Origin: Rhizobium sp. RU36D
GTDB lineage: Bacteria > Pseudomonadota > Alphaproteobacteria > Rhizobiales > Rhizobiaceae
Assembly: GCF_900176345.1 (NCBI RefSeq)
Contig: NZ_FWXU01000012.1
Location: 1-64,000, forward strand
Length of the DNA: 64,000 nt
Direction: 5' to 3'
Part shown: in pieces, positions 54,537 to 63,574 of the stretch
Layout: each line of letters opens with the position of its first letter
Position numbering within the stretch: the stretch's first letter is position 1
Made by a program: the position numbers and the translations under genes
The notes under the pieces: model-generated
What the model was told of the DNA's origin: nothing
The model's input: only the letters and a program-made list of their open reading frames with translations
Databases searched by the model: none

Positions 54537-56333
54537 ATGTATTCGGGTGCCGCCGTGGATCAGGGGGTCGTGAAGCGTTTCGCCAACGACCAGCTGATCA
54601 CCCTTGCCAAGCTCGTTCTCGAAAACGCCTTCCAGCCCATCGTCGAAGTCGGGACCGGCGCAGTGTTCGGTTATGAATCGCTGATGCGCGGCCAGGATAG
54701 GATCGGTTTTTCCACTCCGCTGGAATTGCTGGACCAGGCAGAGGCCGGCATGCAGTTGCTGCCGCTCGAACAGATGATGGCCAACCGCGCGCTCGCCAAG
54801 TTTGCCTCCCTTCCGGATTATGGCTACTCGACGCTGTTCCTCAATCTCGATGTCCGCCTGATCCGCCATGGCGAGCGGCTGATGGAAGGCCTTCTGGAGC
54901 AGTTGAAGCGCGCCGGCATTCCCCCGTCCTCCGTCTGCTTCGAGCTGTCGGAGCGGTTCGACAACACGGGCGTTCCGGAATTTGCCGGCCTCGTGGATAC
55001 CATGCGCAAGTCCGGCTTCAAATTGGCGATCGATGACTTCGGCGTCGGCCATGGCGAGATGAAGCTCTTGTGCGACTATCCGATCGATTACGTGAAGATC
55101 GACCGGCATTTCGTCGCCAGTGTCGATAGCAGTCCGCGCAAGCGCCATCTGGTCAAGAACATCGTCAACATCGCCCATGTGCTCGGTGTGCGCGTGATCG
55201 CCGAGGGCATCGAGACCGAGGCGGAATTCCTCGCCTGCCGCGAATTCGGCGTCGATATGGTGCAGGGCTGGTTCATTGCTCGCCCCACCACCTTCGTCAG
55301 CGAGCTGGTGCCGTCCTTCCCGCACCTGCAGGACCTCGGCAAGGTCAAGCGCACCAGCCAGTCGCTGGATGAAATCCTGATCCGCAAGCAGATCGAGCAT
55401 CTGCCGACCGTGTTCGAACATGCCAGCATCGACAGCGTCTTCGACCTCTTCCGTCGCAATCCGCGCCAGAGCTTCTTTCCGGTGCTCAATGCCAATGGCG
55501 AGCCGCGCGGCACGATCAACGAGCATCACCTCAAGGAATATATCTACCAGCCCTTCGGTCGCGACCTGCTGAAGAACAAGGTTTACGAGCGCACGATCTC
55601 CCATTTCGTCGAGCGTGCACCGATCGTCGGCCTCGATGCCGATGCCGAGCGGCTGATGTCGATCTTTGCCAACACAGGCGGCAGCGATTGCGTCATCCTC
55701 ACGGAAAACATGCGGTATGCCGGCGTCGTCTCCGCCGCCTCGCTGATCCGCGTCATCAATGAAAAACAGCTGCAGATCGCCCAGGACCAGAACCCGCTGA
55801 CCAGCCTGCCGGGCAACCGCGCCATCCGCGACTTCATGCAGGATGCCGGCCGCGATGGCGATGAAACCCGGCATTTCTGCTACTGCGACTTCGACAACTT
55901 CAAGCCGTTCAACGACCACTACGGCTTCCACATGGGCGACCATGCCATCACCTTGTTTGCCGCCCTGATGCGCCGCTACTTCTTCTCCGAAGGCGATTTC
56001 CTCGGCCATGTCGGCGGCGATGATTTCTTCATCGGCGTGCGCGACTGGACCCGCGCCGAACTCACCGAAATCCTCGACCGGCTGCTCAGCGACTTCCACG
56101 ACGATGTCATCGAGCTTTATTCCGATGAAGATCGCGCCCGTGGCCGCATCCACGGCGAGGACCGCAGCGGCATGATCCGGGATTTCGCGCTGATGCGCTG
56201 CTCCATCGGCGTGCTGGAACTGCCCCGGGGTCTGATCATCGACGACATCAACCGCGTCGGCGCCAGAATCGCCAGCATCAAGAAGCAGGCCAAGGAAAGC
56301 GACGGCGGCCTTGTGGTGGAGGCCTTCGGCTAA
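54537..56333 (+). CDS. EAL-CBS-GGDEF protein (c-di-GMP phosphodiesterase, degenerate cyclase)
   Basis: 598 residues. The EAL domain (about 25-250) has ESL in place of EAL plus the FELSE, DDFGVGHG, VKIDRHFV and EGIET residues needed for metal and c-di-GMP binding, so it is probably active. The middle (about 275-410) is a pair of CBS-like modules. The C-terminal GGDEF domain (about 415-590) has GGDDF (near 492) instead of GGDEF/GGEEF, so diguanylate cyclase activity is uncertain and a GTP-sensing role is possible. No transmembrane segment. A long antisense frame (54498-56153) is a shadow. Confidence 0.87.
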   Translation: MYSGAAVDQGVVKRFANDQLITLAKLVLENAFQPIVEVGTGAVFGYESLMRGQDRIGFSTPLELLDQAEAGMQLLPLEQMMANRALAKFASLPDYGYSTLFLNLDVRLIRHGERLMEGLLEQLKRAGIPPSSVCFELSERFDNTGVPEFAGLVDTMRKSGFKLAIDDFGVGHGEMKLLCDYPIDYVKIDRHFVASVDSSPRKRHLVKNIVNIAHVLGVRVIAEGIETEAEFLACREFGVDMVQGWFIARPTTFVSELVPSFPHLQDLGKVKRTSQSLDEILIRKQIEHLPTVFEHASIDSVFDLFRRNPRQSFFPVLNANGEPRGTINEHHLKEYIYQPFGRDLLKNKVYERTISHFVERAPIVGLDADAERLMSIFANTGGSDCVILTENMRYAGVVSAASLIRVINEKQLQIAQDQNPLTSLPGNRAIRDFMQDAGRDGDETRHFCYCDFDNFKPFNDHYGFHMGDHAITLFAALMRRYFFSEGDFLGHVGGDDFFIGVRDWTRAELTEILDRLLSDFHDDVIELYSDEDRARGRIHGEDRSGMIRDFALMRCSIGVLELPRGLIIDDINRVGARIASIKKQAKESDGGLVVEAFG

Positions 56334-56393
56334 TACCGCCGCGGATTGCTCCGCGACGGCTTAAATGCCTCCGTTCAGGGCTATTTCTCAGGC

Positions 56394-57143
56394 CTATTTC
56401 ACTGCGGCATTGCCGCCATCGGCATAAAGGGCCGAGCCGGCGACGAAACTGGACATCGGGCTCGCCAGGAACAGCGCCGCGCGGGCGATCTCATCCGGCC
56501 TCGCAATGCGCTTGAACGCATGGAGGCCCGCCGCCCAGCTTTTCTGTGCCTCGTCACCGGCCATGGCGGTATCCGTGCCGCCGGGCAAAAGCGCATTGGC
56601 CCTGATGCCCTGGCTGCCATAATCGGCCGTGATCCCCTTCACCAATCCCATCAACCCCGCCTTGGAGGCGGCGTAGCATGCCATGCCCGGCAGGCCGACG
56701 CTGGTGCCGACAAAGCTGGAGGTAAAGATGATCGAGCCACCGCCACGCGCCAGCATGGCCGGAATCTGCGCCCGGCTGGCGAGGAAGGCGGAGGTCAGAT
56801 TCGTCGCCAGTGTCTCGTTCCAGGCGTCAGGCTCCACCTCGGCGAGCGGCTTGTAGGGACCGATGGTGCCGGCATTGTTGAAGCCGATATCGAGCCCGCC
56901 GAACTCGCCGACCGCAGTCGCCACCAGCCTTTCATGTGTTTCTGCCAGCGCCACGTCGCCCACCACGCCGACGACGCGCCCGCCCCTGGCACAAATCTGG
57001 TTCACAACCGTCTCCAGCGCTGCTGCGCCGCGCGCGTTCAGAACCACGGCAGCACCCTCGGCTGCAAACACCTCCGCCGCCGCGCGGCCGATGCCAGACG
57101 ACGCACCCGTGATGATCGCCACCTTGTTGTCCAACAGTCCCAT
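56394..57143 (-). CDS. Short-chain dehydrogenase/reductase
   Basis: 249 residues of classical SDR fold: TGASSGIGRAAAEVF for the cofactor, NNAG, Ser in the IIFTSSFVG strand, and YAASK for the catalytic Tyr-Lys. It is probably NAD- or NADP-dependent. Substrate unknown. It is transcribed convergently with the EAL gene; a GC-rich hairpin at 56337-56361 lies between them. Confidence 0.88.
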   Translation of the reverse strand: MGLLDNKVAIITGASSGIGRAAAEVFAAEGAAVVLNARGAAALETVVNQICARGGRVVGVVGDVALAETHERLVATAVGEFGGLDIGFNNAGTIGPYKPLAEVEPDAWNETLATNLTSAFLASRAQIPAMLARGGGSIIFTSSFVGTSVGLPGMACYAASKAGLMGLVKGITADYGSQGIRANALLPGGTDTAMAGDEAQKSWAAGLHAFKRIARPDEIARAALFLASPMSSFVAGSALYADGGNAAVK

Positions 57144-57253
57144 CGAAAAGCCTCCTTGTGATTGGGGAGGCCGATGGATAGGGGCGGCCGACCCCGCCAG
57201 CCACCCGTTTCCTGCAGGATGAGGTGGCGTGGCCGGTCATGCGGCAACCCGTG

Positions 57254-58531
57254 TCAGCTCAAGGCTTGCAGTTCCGCCCATCGCGCCAGGAGCTCCGCCC
57301 TGAAGGCCTTCATAGTCATCGGCGGTCCGACATCGCCCGCAGCCTGCGGTCCAAGCGAACCACCAGGGTCGACCTTGCGACCAGGCGAGACCTCGTCGTG
57401 GCCAAAGACGTAGTCCAGTCGGAATGTCTGCTGATAGCGGCGCTTCAGCCACAGGAGGCAGGTGAGCAAGGCTTGATACTGGGCATCCGTATAGGGCACA
57501 TAGGCGCCCGGCCTGATATTGTCGGTAAGCGATGCCACGTGACGCAGTTGAGCCCTCGAATACAGCTCGCCATTGGGATTGCGCACTTTGGCCCGCCCCT
57601 TGGCGTCAACGATGACCTTGCCGTGTTCATTGCGCACAGCGTCGAACCAGGGCACGAAGACGTTCTCGTCTTCGGTCGGATAGACATAGCCAGGGCAATT
57701 GACCTCGAAACCCACGTAATAGGCACTCACTGACGTCCTGCTGGTCTTCGGGCATTTGCTTTCACCGGCATGGTAGCCCCAGGACAACCAGTCCATATTC
57801 GACGGCAGGTAGATCTTGCCGCTGCGGCTGATCGTGACATAGGCGAAACCCTGTTCCTGGCCGGAGCGCAGCGTGTTCTTGCCGCCCCATTCCGGATCGT
57901 CGGCCCCGCGAGAGGGCACGCGCCTGCCGGCATCGTAGTGGACGATCGCACCTTCCAGCCCGTTCGGCCGCGTTCCACGCCAACGGTGCTGCACCGATGG
58001 CAGCGTGACGAAATCCGGCTCATCCAGTGATCCCAGATGGTCATCAAGCGTTTCACCGAGATCGCTGCGACTGGGCCGGTCGGGTTCCACGTCCTCCGAC
58101 GGCGACACCTCCGAAAGAAGGCTCTGCGCCTCTGCCATCAGTCGTTCGACCTTAGCAACATAATCCCGATCGGCGGCGTAGCCTCGGCTTTTCAAGAAGC
58201 GAAGATAGCCGCACGGGTCCGTGGCATAGCTTTGCCAGCCGGCATAGATGCTGCGTCCAATGAACCGCCAATATCCCTGGATGAAGGCTTCGGCCGAGGT
58301 GAAGGCGCAGTAGTCATCAGCGCCGTCATGGGCGACATATCGGATCTTGGTGGCATAACCGGTCATTTCCTCCCGCCATTTCAGCCCGGCAAAATTGTAG
58401 TGCAGCCGCGCCAGATCGGAGGTGCCACGCCCTGACTCCAGGATCCATTGGGCCAGCGTGACGGCGCGCAAGGCGGGTGCCGGGATCTGCGCCACCCGTG
58501 CGGCTTGGACTAACTCATTCCAGATGCTCAC
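57254..58531 (-). CDS. Bifunctional glucosaminidase / N-acetylmuramoyl-L-alanine amidase
   Basis: 425 residues. Residues 10-145 are a glucosaminidase (FlgJ/LytG-like) domain with the acid Glu in AQWILESGRG. A linker follows (about 145-190), then an Amidase_2 domain with zinc ligands His in IVHYDAG, His in WGYHAGES, and GHDEVSPGRKVDPG. No signal peptide is visible. The two-domain muralytic arrangement is typical of phage endolysins and of domesticated cell-wall hydrolases. The gene next upstream (58645-59040) encodes a small membrane protein that might be a holin-like partner. Confidence 0.83.
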   Translation of the reverse strand: MSIWNELVQAARVAQIPAPALRAVTLAQWILESGRGTSDLARLHYNFAGLKWREEMTGYATKIRYVAHDGADDYCAFTSAEAFIQGYWRFIGRSIYAGWQSYATDPCGYLRFLKSRGYAADRDYVAKVERLMAEAQSLLSEVSPSEDVEPDRPSRSDLGETLDDHLGSLDEPDFVTLPSVQHRWRGTRPNGLEGAIVHYDAGRRVPSRGADDPEWGGKNTLRSGQEQGFAYVTISRSGKIYLPSNMDWLSWGYHAGESKCPKTSRTSVSAYYVGFEVNCPGYVYPTEDENVFVPWFDAVRNEHGKVIVDAKGRAKVRNPNGELYSRAQLRHVASLTDNIRPGAYVPYTDAQYQALLTCLLWLKRRYQQTFRLDYVFGHDEVSPGRKVDPGGSLGPQAAGDVGPPMTMKAFRAELLARWAELQALS

Positions 58532-58644
58532 GTTCTTCCTCCATGATAGGGTCGCGCGTCATCAGCCACGCGGCTGGCCGGCCCCGAGAAATCTGTCGAT
58601 GATCGATGTGTGTTAGGCGTGGATTTCAGCGGCGCGTGCTGCCG

Positions 58645-59040
58645 CTATTTAAAGGCTGCGCGCAACTGGTTGACTGCATAGGGAGCAAAGAGCGATGCCC
58701 CGGCGAGGAAATAGGTTCCGACTGAGTTGATGACGGTGGCGAGGTCGCCCGCCTTGCCAATCAGCATCATGTAGAAAATGACGTTTCCGAGACCCCACAG
58801 GAAGCAGGCCATCACGATCATGCCCACCAGTCCGGTTACCCGGCTGTAGCTGGTTTCAGGATTTTCTACAGATGTACCAGCCGTCTCGGCAACGCCGGAG
58901 GTTGTAGTCGGAGCCTTCTCCAGGGCCGCTTCCTTCAGACTGACGCCGGCCAGGATGTATTTGAGAAGGACCATGATCCCGAGGTTGTAGACTGCCAATA
59001 CCAGAATCAGAACGATAAGATCTTGCGAATTGCCATGCAT
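58645..59040 (-). CDS. Small membrane protein, possible holin-like
   Basis: 131 residues from the ATG at 59040, with a strong GGAGGGGGCC just upstream (an ATG at 59067 lacks this). It has an N-terminal TM (DLIVLILVLAVYNLGIMVLL), a polar Thr/Glu-rich loop (about 35-70), and two or three further TM segments (VGMIVMACFLWGLGNVIFYMML; YFLAGASLFAPYAV). I do not recognise a family. It lies 113 bp upstream of the muralytic gene on the same strand. Confidence 0.6.
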   Translation of the reverse strand: MHGNSQDLIVLILVLAVYNLGIMVLLKYILAGVSLKEAALEKAPTTTSGVAETAGTSVENPETSYSRVTGLVGMIVMACFLWGLGNVIFYMMLIGKAGDLATVINSVGTYFLAGASLFAPYAVNQLRAAFK

Positions 59041-59239
59041 GGCCCCCTCCATTTGATGGTAATGCAATCTTAAAATGCATAATTAAGAAATACAACTAAT
59101 TTGTGTATCCATTTGCCGAACTCGCTTCGGTGCCAAGGTGAACATCCGGGAAGGAAGCCTCCGCGACCATCCACCTCCTTTTCATGACAGGCGGTCTGCT
59201 CTAGGTATCGGCGCTCAGCCAGCAAAGGAGGCCCAGGCC

Positions 59240-60241
59240 ATGACCCTTCCCGCCACCATGCGATATGTCGATCTGCCGTCCTTCGGCGCGCCTGATGTGA
59301 TGACGATCAAGTCAGGGCCCTTGCCGGCGGTGCGGCCGGGCGAGGTGCTGGTGCGGGTGGAGGCGGCGGGCGTCAATCGGCCTGATGTCGCGCAGCGCCA
59401 GGGTCATTATCCCCCGCCGAAGGACGCAAGCCCCGTTCTCGGCCTGGAAATATCCGGCGAGGTGGTGGCGCTGGGGGAGGGCGTTGTCGATCTGGTGCTG
59501 GGCGACAAGGTCTGCGCACTCGCCAATGGCGGCGGCTACGCCGAGTACTGCGCCGTTCCCGCCAGCCAGGCCCTTGCCATTCCCAGGGGATATGACTCGG
59601 TCAAGTCGGCGGCCCTCCCGGAGACCTTTTTCACCGTCTGGGCCAACCTGTTTCAGATGGCAGGCCTCACCGAAGGCGAGACGGTACTGATCCATGGCGG
59701 CACCTCAGGCATCGGTACGACCGCGATCCAACTCGCCCGCGCCTTTGGTGCCGAGGTGCTGACGACGGCAGGCACGGCGGAAAAATGCGCCGCCTGCGTC
59801 GATCTGGGAGCCGCGCGCGCCATCAACTACCGCGAGGAAGATTTCGTCGCCGTGGTGAAAGAGCACACCCAGGGACAGGGCGTCGATGTCGTGCTCGACA
59901 TGGTCGGCGCCTCCTATTTCCAGAAGAACCTGGCCTGCCTTGCCAAGGATGGCTGCCTGTCGATCATCGCTTTCCTTGGCGGCGCCCAGGCCGAAAAGGT
60001 CGATCTTACCCCGATCATGGTGAAGCGCCTGACGGTGACCGGCTCGACCATGCGTCCCCGCACGGCGGAGGAAAAGCGCGCCATTCGTGATGATTTGAAG
60101 GCGCAGGTCTGGCCGCTGCTGGAAGCCGGGCAGGTGGCGCCGGTCATCCATACGGTCCTGCCATTCGACAGGGTCGTCGAGGCGCATCGGCTGATGGAAT
60201 CGAGCGATCACATCGGCAAGATCGTCTTAACCCTGGATTAA
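59240..60241 (+). CDS. NAD(P)H-quinone oxidoreductase, PIG3/zeta-crystallin type
   Basis: 333 residues from the ATG at 59240, with AAAGGAGG upstream. It is a zinc-free medium-chain dehydrogenase with [17 protein letters not shown], the Rossmann motif [15 protein letters not shown] and a PIG3-like C-terminus. It reduces quinones or enones with NADPH. Monocistronic in appearance. The 371-bp region that follows holds a candidate small RNA. Confidence 0.9.
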   Translation: MTLPATMRYVDLPSFGAPDVMTIKSGPLPAVRPGEVLVRVEAAGVNRPDVAQRQGHYPPPKDASPVLGLEISGEVVALGEGVVDLVLGDKVCALANGGGYAEYCAVPASQALAIPRGYDSVKSAALPETFFTVWANLFQMAGLTEGETVLIHGGTSGIGTTAIQLARAFGAEVLTTAGTAEKCAACVDLGAARAINYREEDFVAVVKEHTQGQGVDVVLDMVGASYFQKNLACLAKDGCLSIIAFLGGAQAEKVDLTPIMVKRLTVTGSTMRPRTAEEKRAIRDDLKAQVWPLLEAGQVAPVIHTVLPFDRVVEAHRLMESSDHIGKIVLTLD

Positions 60242-60354
60242 CCAGTCCTAATACCGGGTTAAAATGGGCTTCCCAGGTCTGCAGGCTGGCGAATGATAGG
60301 AGATTCTCGTGAGATATCAACTCACTTATGGATCGAAACCGTTACATAACGTGG

Positions 60355-60384
60355 CTTGAAACATGAGGCGTCTGCGCCTACCTT
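60355..60384 (+). promoter_or_regulatory. Candidate promoter of the small transcript
   Basis: TTGAAA (60356-60361), a 17-bp spacer and TACCTT (60379-60384). CTTGAA also fits the -35 of rhizobial RpoH promoters, with CCTACCT as a possible -10. Not conclusive. Confidence 0.4.
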
Positions 60385-60421
60385 TTACCCATCGGCAACG
60401 TAACGAAAGGAAGGTGATCCA

Positions 60422-60496
60422 ATGTCTAGTGAGATTTCGGTCTGTGTAGCGGGCAATGGAAAGGTAGCGGTTTTGACGGGGCAGCCCTCGGCCTGA
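60422..60496 (+). CDS. Short ORF (24 codons) in the candidate small transcript
   Basis: ATG at 60422 is preceded by AAGGAAGGTGATCC and stops at TGA 60494-60496. The peptide is MSSEISVCVAGNGKVAVLTG plus four residues. The good ribosome site suggests that it is translated, but there is no family to compare with by eye. Confidence 0.4.
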   Translation: MSSEISVCVAGNGKVAVLTGQPSA

Positions 60497-60560
60497 ACGC
60501 ATCTTCCTTCGGACCGTCGAGAGACGGCCCGGGTTCGTTGAACCGGACCAGATTTCATGG

Positions 60561-60587
60561 AAGGGTCGCTTCGTGCGACCCTTTTTG
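60561..60587 (+). terminator. Intrinsic terminator
   Basis: A 9-bp stem AAGGGTCGC/GCGACCCTT with a TTCGT loop and a T run, 25 bp before the stop of the convergent DUF3750 gene. Confidence 0.75.
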
Positions 60588-60612
60588 CGTTTATGGCCAG
60601 CCGTACAATGCA

Positions 60613-61359
60613 TCACAAGCCAAGGCTGCCAATGCCGGGCAGCTTGATGGCCGGGCGGGAAAAATCGATGCCCGCCACGAGGCCGAGGAAATGCACCTCC
60701 AGCCCGCTGCGCTGGCCGGCGGCAAACCCAAGCAGCCCCTGATAGCTCACATGCACATCGCGACCGTCGCTATCGATGGCAAGCAGCCGCCCATCGGCGA
60801 TGTAATCGCGCCCCACCGCATCCGGCGGCAGCACGGCTCCGAGTTCCGGCACGGAGCGCAGCACATGGGCGACGAAGGTATTCGAATTCGGTCCGGGATA
60901 GATGCGATAGTCACCGGCCGATGAATGCGGATAGTCGGCAATGGCTTTCTCGACCGCCGGGATCAGCCGTTCCGCGGCAGGCCCGTGCACCGCGACAACC
61001 TGTTCGGGGGTGTTGGAATACCAGAAGGCATCCGGCGGGCGATGGTTGCGGCGGATCGGGCTTCCCCATCCCACCTTGTCATAGCGCACATAGTCGCCAC
61101 CCTTTGCCTTGGTGACGATCCAGGCATGGCTGGCCACCGAGCCCTTGAAGCCGCCGGTACGGGCTGAAAACACGTAGATCGCCGCATCGCCGTCATCCGA
61201 TGCCGGCTTCAACAGACCTGACGATGACCAATCCGCATCCCGCCAGTTGGCCGGATGGTCCCTTGTCACCCACAGGCCGGCCGAAACCAGCGTCGGCAGG
61301 ATGAACACGACGAGGATGGTGAGCAGGAGCCGTTTGATATGCTTCATCAGGAGTCCCAT
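60613..61359 (-). CDS. DUF3750 family protein
   Basis: 248 residues from the ATG at 61359 (ATG 61347 also possible; neither has a good ribosome site). An N-terminal TM (LLLTILVVFILPTLVSAGLW) is followed by a soluble periplasmic domain with HAWIV, YDKVGWG and NSNTF motifs. DUF3750 proteins resemble NlpC/P60-type peptidases, with possible catalytic His residues in SHAWIV, but the Cys nucleophile is not obvious here. Function unknown. Confidence 0.7.
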   Translation of the reverse strand: MGLLMKHIKRLLLTILVVFILPTLVSAGLWVTRDHPANWRDADWSSSGLLKPASDDGDAAIYVFSARTGGFKGSVASHAWIVTKAKGGDYVRYDKVGWGSPIRRNHRPPDAFWYSNTPEQVVAVHGPAAERLIPAVEKAIADYPHSSAGDYRIYPGPNSNTFVAHVLRSVPELGAVLPPDAVGRDYIADGRLLAIDSDGRDVHVSYQGLLGFAAGQRSGLEVHFLGLVAGIDFSRPAIKLPGIGSLGL

Positions 61360-61573
61360 GGAGCTGAGCGTCTTGATCTTATCGCGAGGGCCTTCCGGCG
61401 GGCCATCAACAATCCCGTTACCGCCCCCGGTCAGCCTGGCGCAATTCAGGCGCGATACCGCCCATAATGGAGCTTTGTGGCTGCTTGCGGGCCAAGGCTC
61501 CATCGCTGTGGCACAAGGGTCCGGACCCCATCCATGACGCGATCGAAAGCTCTGATCCGGAGGAGGTTGCGGC

Positions 61574-63496
61574 GTGGCCCAGGCGCTTCAAAAGGCAGTG
61601 CGCGAGTATGAGGCAAAGAACCTGCCAAAGGCGCTGACGATGGCGACCCAGTCTCTGGGCCGCAACCGCGCCGAAGATCCGGGGCTGCAGGCGCTGATCG
61701 GCAAGATCCAGTTCCAGCTCGGACGTCACCGCGAGGCCGCCGATGCCTTCGTACAGGTGGCCGAATACGGCACCAACGCGCCTCATATGCTGAAGCTCGC
61801 CGTTTCCCTCTATCGGACCGCCGGTGCTGATATCGAACTCATGCGCATCGGCCATGCCGCCGTAGACCTCAACCCTGCCGATGCCGATCTGGCCTTCTCC
61901 GTCGCCCAGGTCTTCTTCGCGCGCGGGCTTCTCGACGACATGCTGCCGCTGATCCCTAGGCTCGACCGCCGCAAGCCGCAGCATATGGCCCTGATCGTCA
62001 ATCATCACCGCTTTTCCGGCCGCGACCAGGCCTTGTCCGGCCTGCTGCGCGAGGCGCTGGCTGAAGATCCGGGCAATGGTTTCCTGCAGGCGACCGCCCA
62101 TATGATCGCGCGGGAAAGCTGCGACTTCGCCACCATGGAGCAACATGCGGCCCTGATGGCCAATCCCGGCCAGCCCCTGGTCGCCGCGATGCGGGAGCAC
62201 GAGGCCGTGCTCAGTCGCCTGACCTGGAGCGATGACGAGGCCATCAATGCCCTGCCATCGCCGGAAAGTGCCGCCGCTGAGGCCACGCGTCCGGCGCCGG
62301 GCACGCCGCGCCGGGCCATCGGGCCAGCGGACCGCAAACTGCGGATCGGCTATCTCTCCAATGATTTCTTCCAGCACGCGACGATGACGCTGTTGCGTGA
62401 CGCGCTGGAATGCCACGACCGCGACAAATACGATGTCACTCTCTTCTGCCACACGCCGGCCAACAGCCTGCACTTCCAAGCGTCATGGCCTCAAGTGCTG
62501 CGCGACAGCATCGTGCGGGTGGACGGCCTGAGCGACGCGGAGGCGGCGGCCCGTATCGACGAGGCCGGCATCGACATCCTGGTTGATCTCAAGGGTCACA
62601 CGATGGGCGCGCGGCTCGGCATCGTCAATCTCTGCCGGGCGCCGATCAAGGCCACCTATATCGGCTTTCCCGGCAGCGTCACCGGCGTCGATCTCGACTA
62701 TGCCATCACCGACCGGATCGTCACGCCGGATACATCCAAGCCCTTCTATGCCGAGAAGCTCTGCCGCCTGCCGGACAGCTACCAGGCCAACAGCCACCGC
62801 AGCCGCCCCCTGCCGGCACCTGCCAGCCGCGCCGATCACGGCCTGCCAGAGGATGCGCTGGTCATCGCCTCCTTCAACGCCACCCACAAGATCAACCCGC
62901 AGACGCTGGATGTCTGGGTTCGCGTGCTGAAAGCCGTTCCACAGGCGATCTTCTGGTGCATGTGCCCGAAGGCCCATGCGGCGGAAAACCTGCTGGCGGA
63001 ACTGGAGCGCCGCGGCATCACCCGCGATCGCGTCGTCATCGCTGGCATGTGCCTTTATCCCGAGCATATCTCGCGCGTGGCGCTGGCCGATCTCGCGCTG
63101 GATACCTGGCCCTATAACGGCCATACCACCACATCGGACATGCTCTGGGCCGGGCTTCCGGTCGCCGCCGTCACCGGCAACAGCTTTGCGTCCAGGGTCT
63201 CCGCCAGCCTGCTGCACGCCGCCGGCCTCTCCGATCTCGTGGTCGCCAATCACGACGCCTATGTCGATCTCGTCGCAGCACTCGCCACTGACCGGGACCG
63301 TCGTGAGTCCATCCGCCGCCGCATTGAGGCCGCGCGCTTCACCGCCCCGCTGTTCGATGCCGAGCGTTTCGCCCGCCACCTGGAAACGGCCTATGAGATG
63401 ATGGCGGAGCGCGCCCGCGCCGGCCTGGCGCCCGATCATATCGACGTGCCGGCATTACCGCCCCGTCAGGGTGGTTTTCAATCCGGTCAAACGTGA
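61574..63496 (+). CDS. TPR-containing glycosyltransferase family 41 (SPINDLY/OGT-like)
   Basis: 640 residues from a GTG at 61574, with AGGAGG 7 bases upstream. The N-terminal 230 residues are helical repeats. The C-terminus (about 255-620) is a GT41 catalytic domain: IGYLSNDFFQHATM, DILVDLKGHTMGAR, APIKATYIGFPGSVTG, SFNATHKINPQTLDVW and DLALDTWPYNGHTTTSDMLW. Eukaryotic members transfer O-GlcNAc or O-fucose to proteins. Bacterial targets are usually surface proteins or polysaccharides; this one's target is unknown. Confidence 0.88.
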   Translation: MAQALQKAVREYEAKNLPKALTMATQSLGRNRAEDPGLQALIGKIQFQLGRHREAADAFVQVAEYGTNAPHMLKLAVSLYRTAGADIELMRIGHAAVDLNPADADLAFSVAQVFFARGLLDDMLPLIPRLDRRKPQHMALIVNHHRFSGRDQALSGLLREALAEDPGNGFLQATAHMIARESCDFATMEQHAALMANPGQPLVAAMREHEAVLSRLTWSDDEAINALPSPESAAAEATRPAPGTPRRAIGPADRKLRIGYLSNDFFQHATMTLLRDALECHDRDKYDVTLFCHTPANSLHFQASWPQVLRDSIVRVDGLSDAEAAARIDEAGIDILVDLKGHTMGARLGIVNLCRAPIKATYIGFPGSVTGVDLDYAITDRIVTPDTSKPFYAEKLCRLPDSYQANSHRSRPLPAPASRADHGLPEDALVIASFNATHKINPQTLDVWVRVLKAVPQAIFWCMCPKAHAAENLLAELERRGITRDRVVIAGMCLYPEHISRVALADLALDTWPYNGHTTTSDMLWAGLPVAAVTGNSFASRVSASLLHAAGLSDLVVANHDAYVDLVAALATDRDRRESIRRRIEAARFTAPLFDAERFARHLETAYEMMAERARAGLAPDHIDVPALPPRQGGFQSGQT

Positions 63497-63544
63497 GGCC
63501 ATCTACCCTGAAAACGATTCCGCTTTGGCCCGGAATGCGCTAAA

Positions 63545-63569
63545 GCCTCGCAATCCGTTTCTGCGAGGC
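63545..63569 (+). promoter_or_regulatory. Hairpin just upstream of the asparaginase start
   Basis: GCCTCGCA/TGCGAGGC is a perfect 8-bp stem with a 9-nt loop ending 5 bp before the ATG at 63575. The only ribosome-site-like bases (GAGG) are inside the 3' arm, so the hairpin could mask translation or act as a terminator for the GT41 gene, though there is no T run. Confidence 0.4.
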
Positions 63570-63574
63570 TCTCC

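Larger units (their letters stand above)
60386..60588 (+). ncRNA. Candidate small RNA or leader transcript
   Basis: The stretch between the promoter at 60355-60384 and the intrinsic terminator at 60561-60587 is about 200 nt. It can fold locally (CCGTC-GAGA-GACGG near 60512-60527; GGTTC-GTT-GAACC near 60532-60545) and contains a 24-codon ORF with a ribosome site. Nothing co-oriented follows, since the next gene is on the minus strand. It therefore looks like a free small transcript rather than an attenuator. I do not recognise a named family. Confidence 0.45.

Noticed and set aside
54498-56153. 552-codon open frame on the minus strand
   Set aside because: It is antisense to the EAL-CBS-GGDEF gene; its composition (many D, E, H, Q) is that of a shadow frame.
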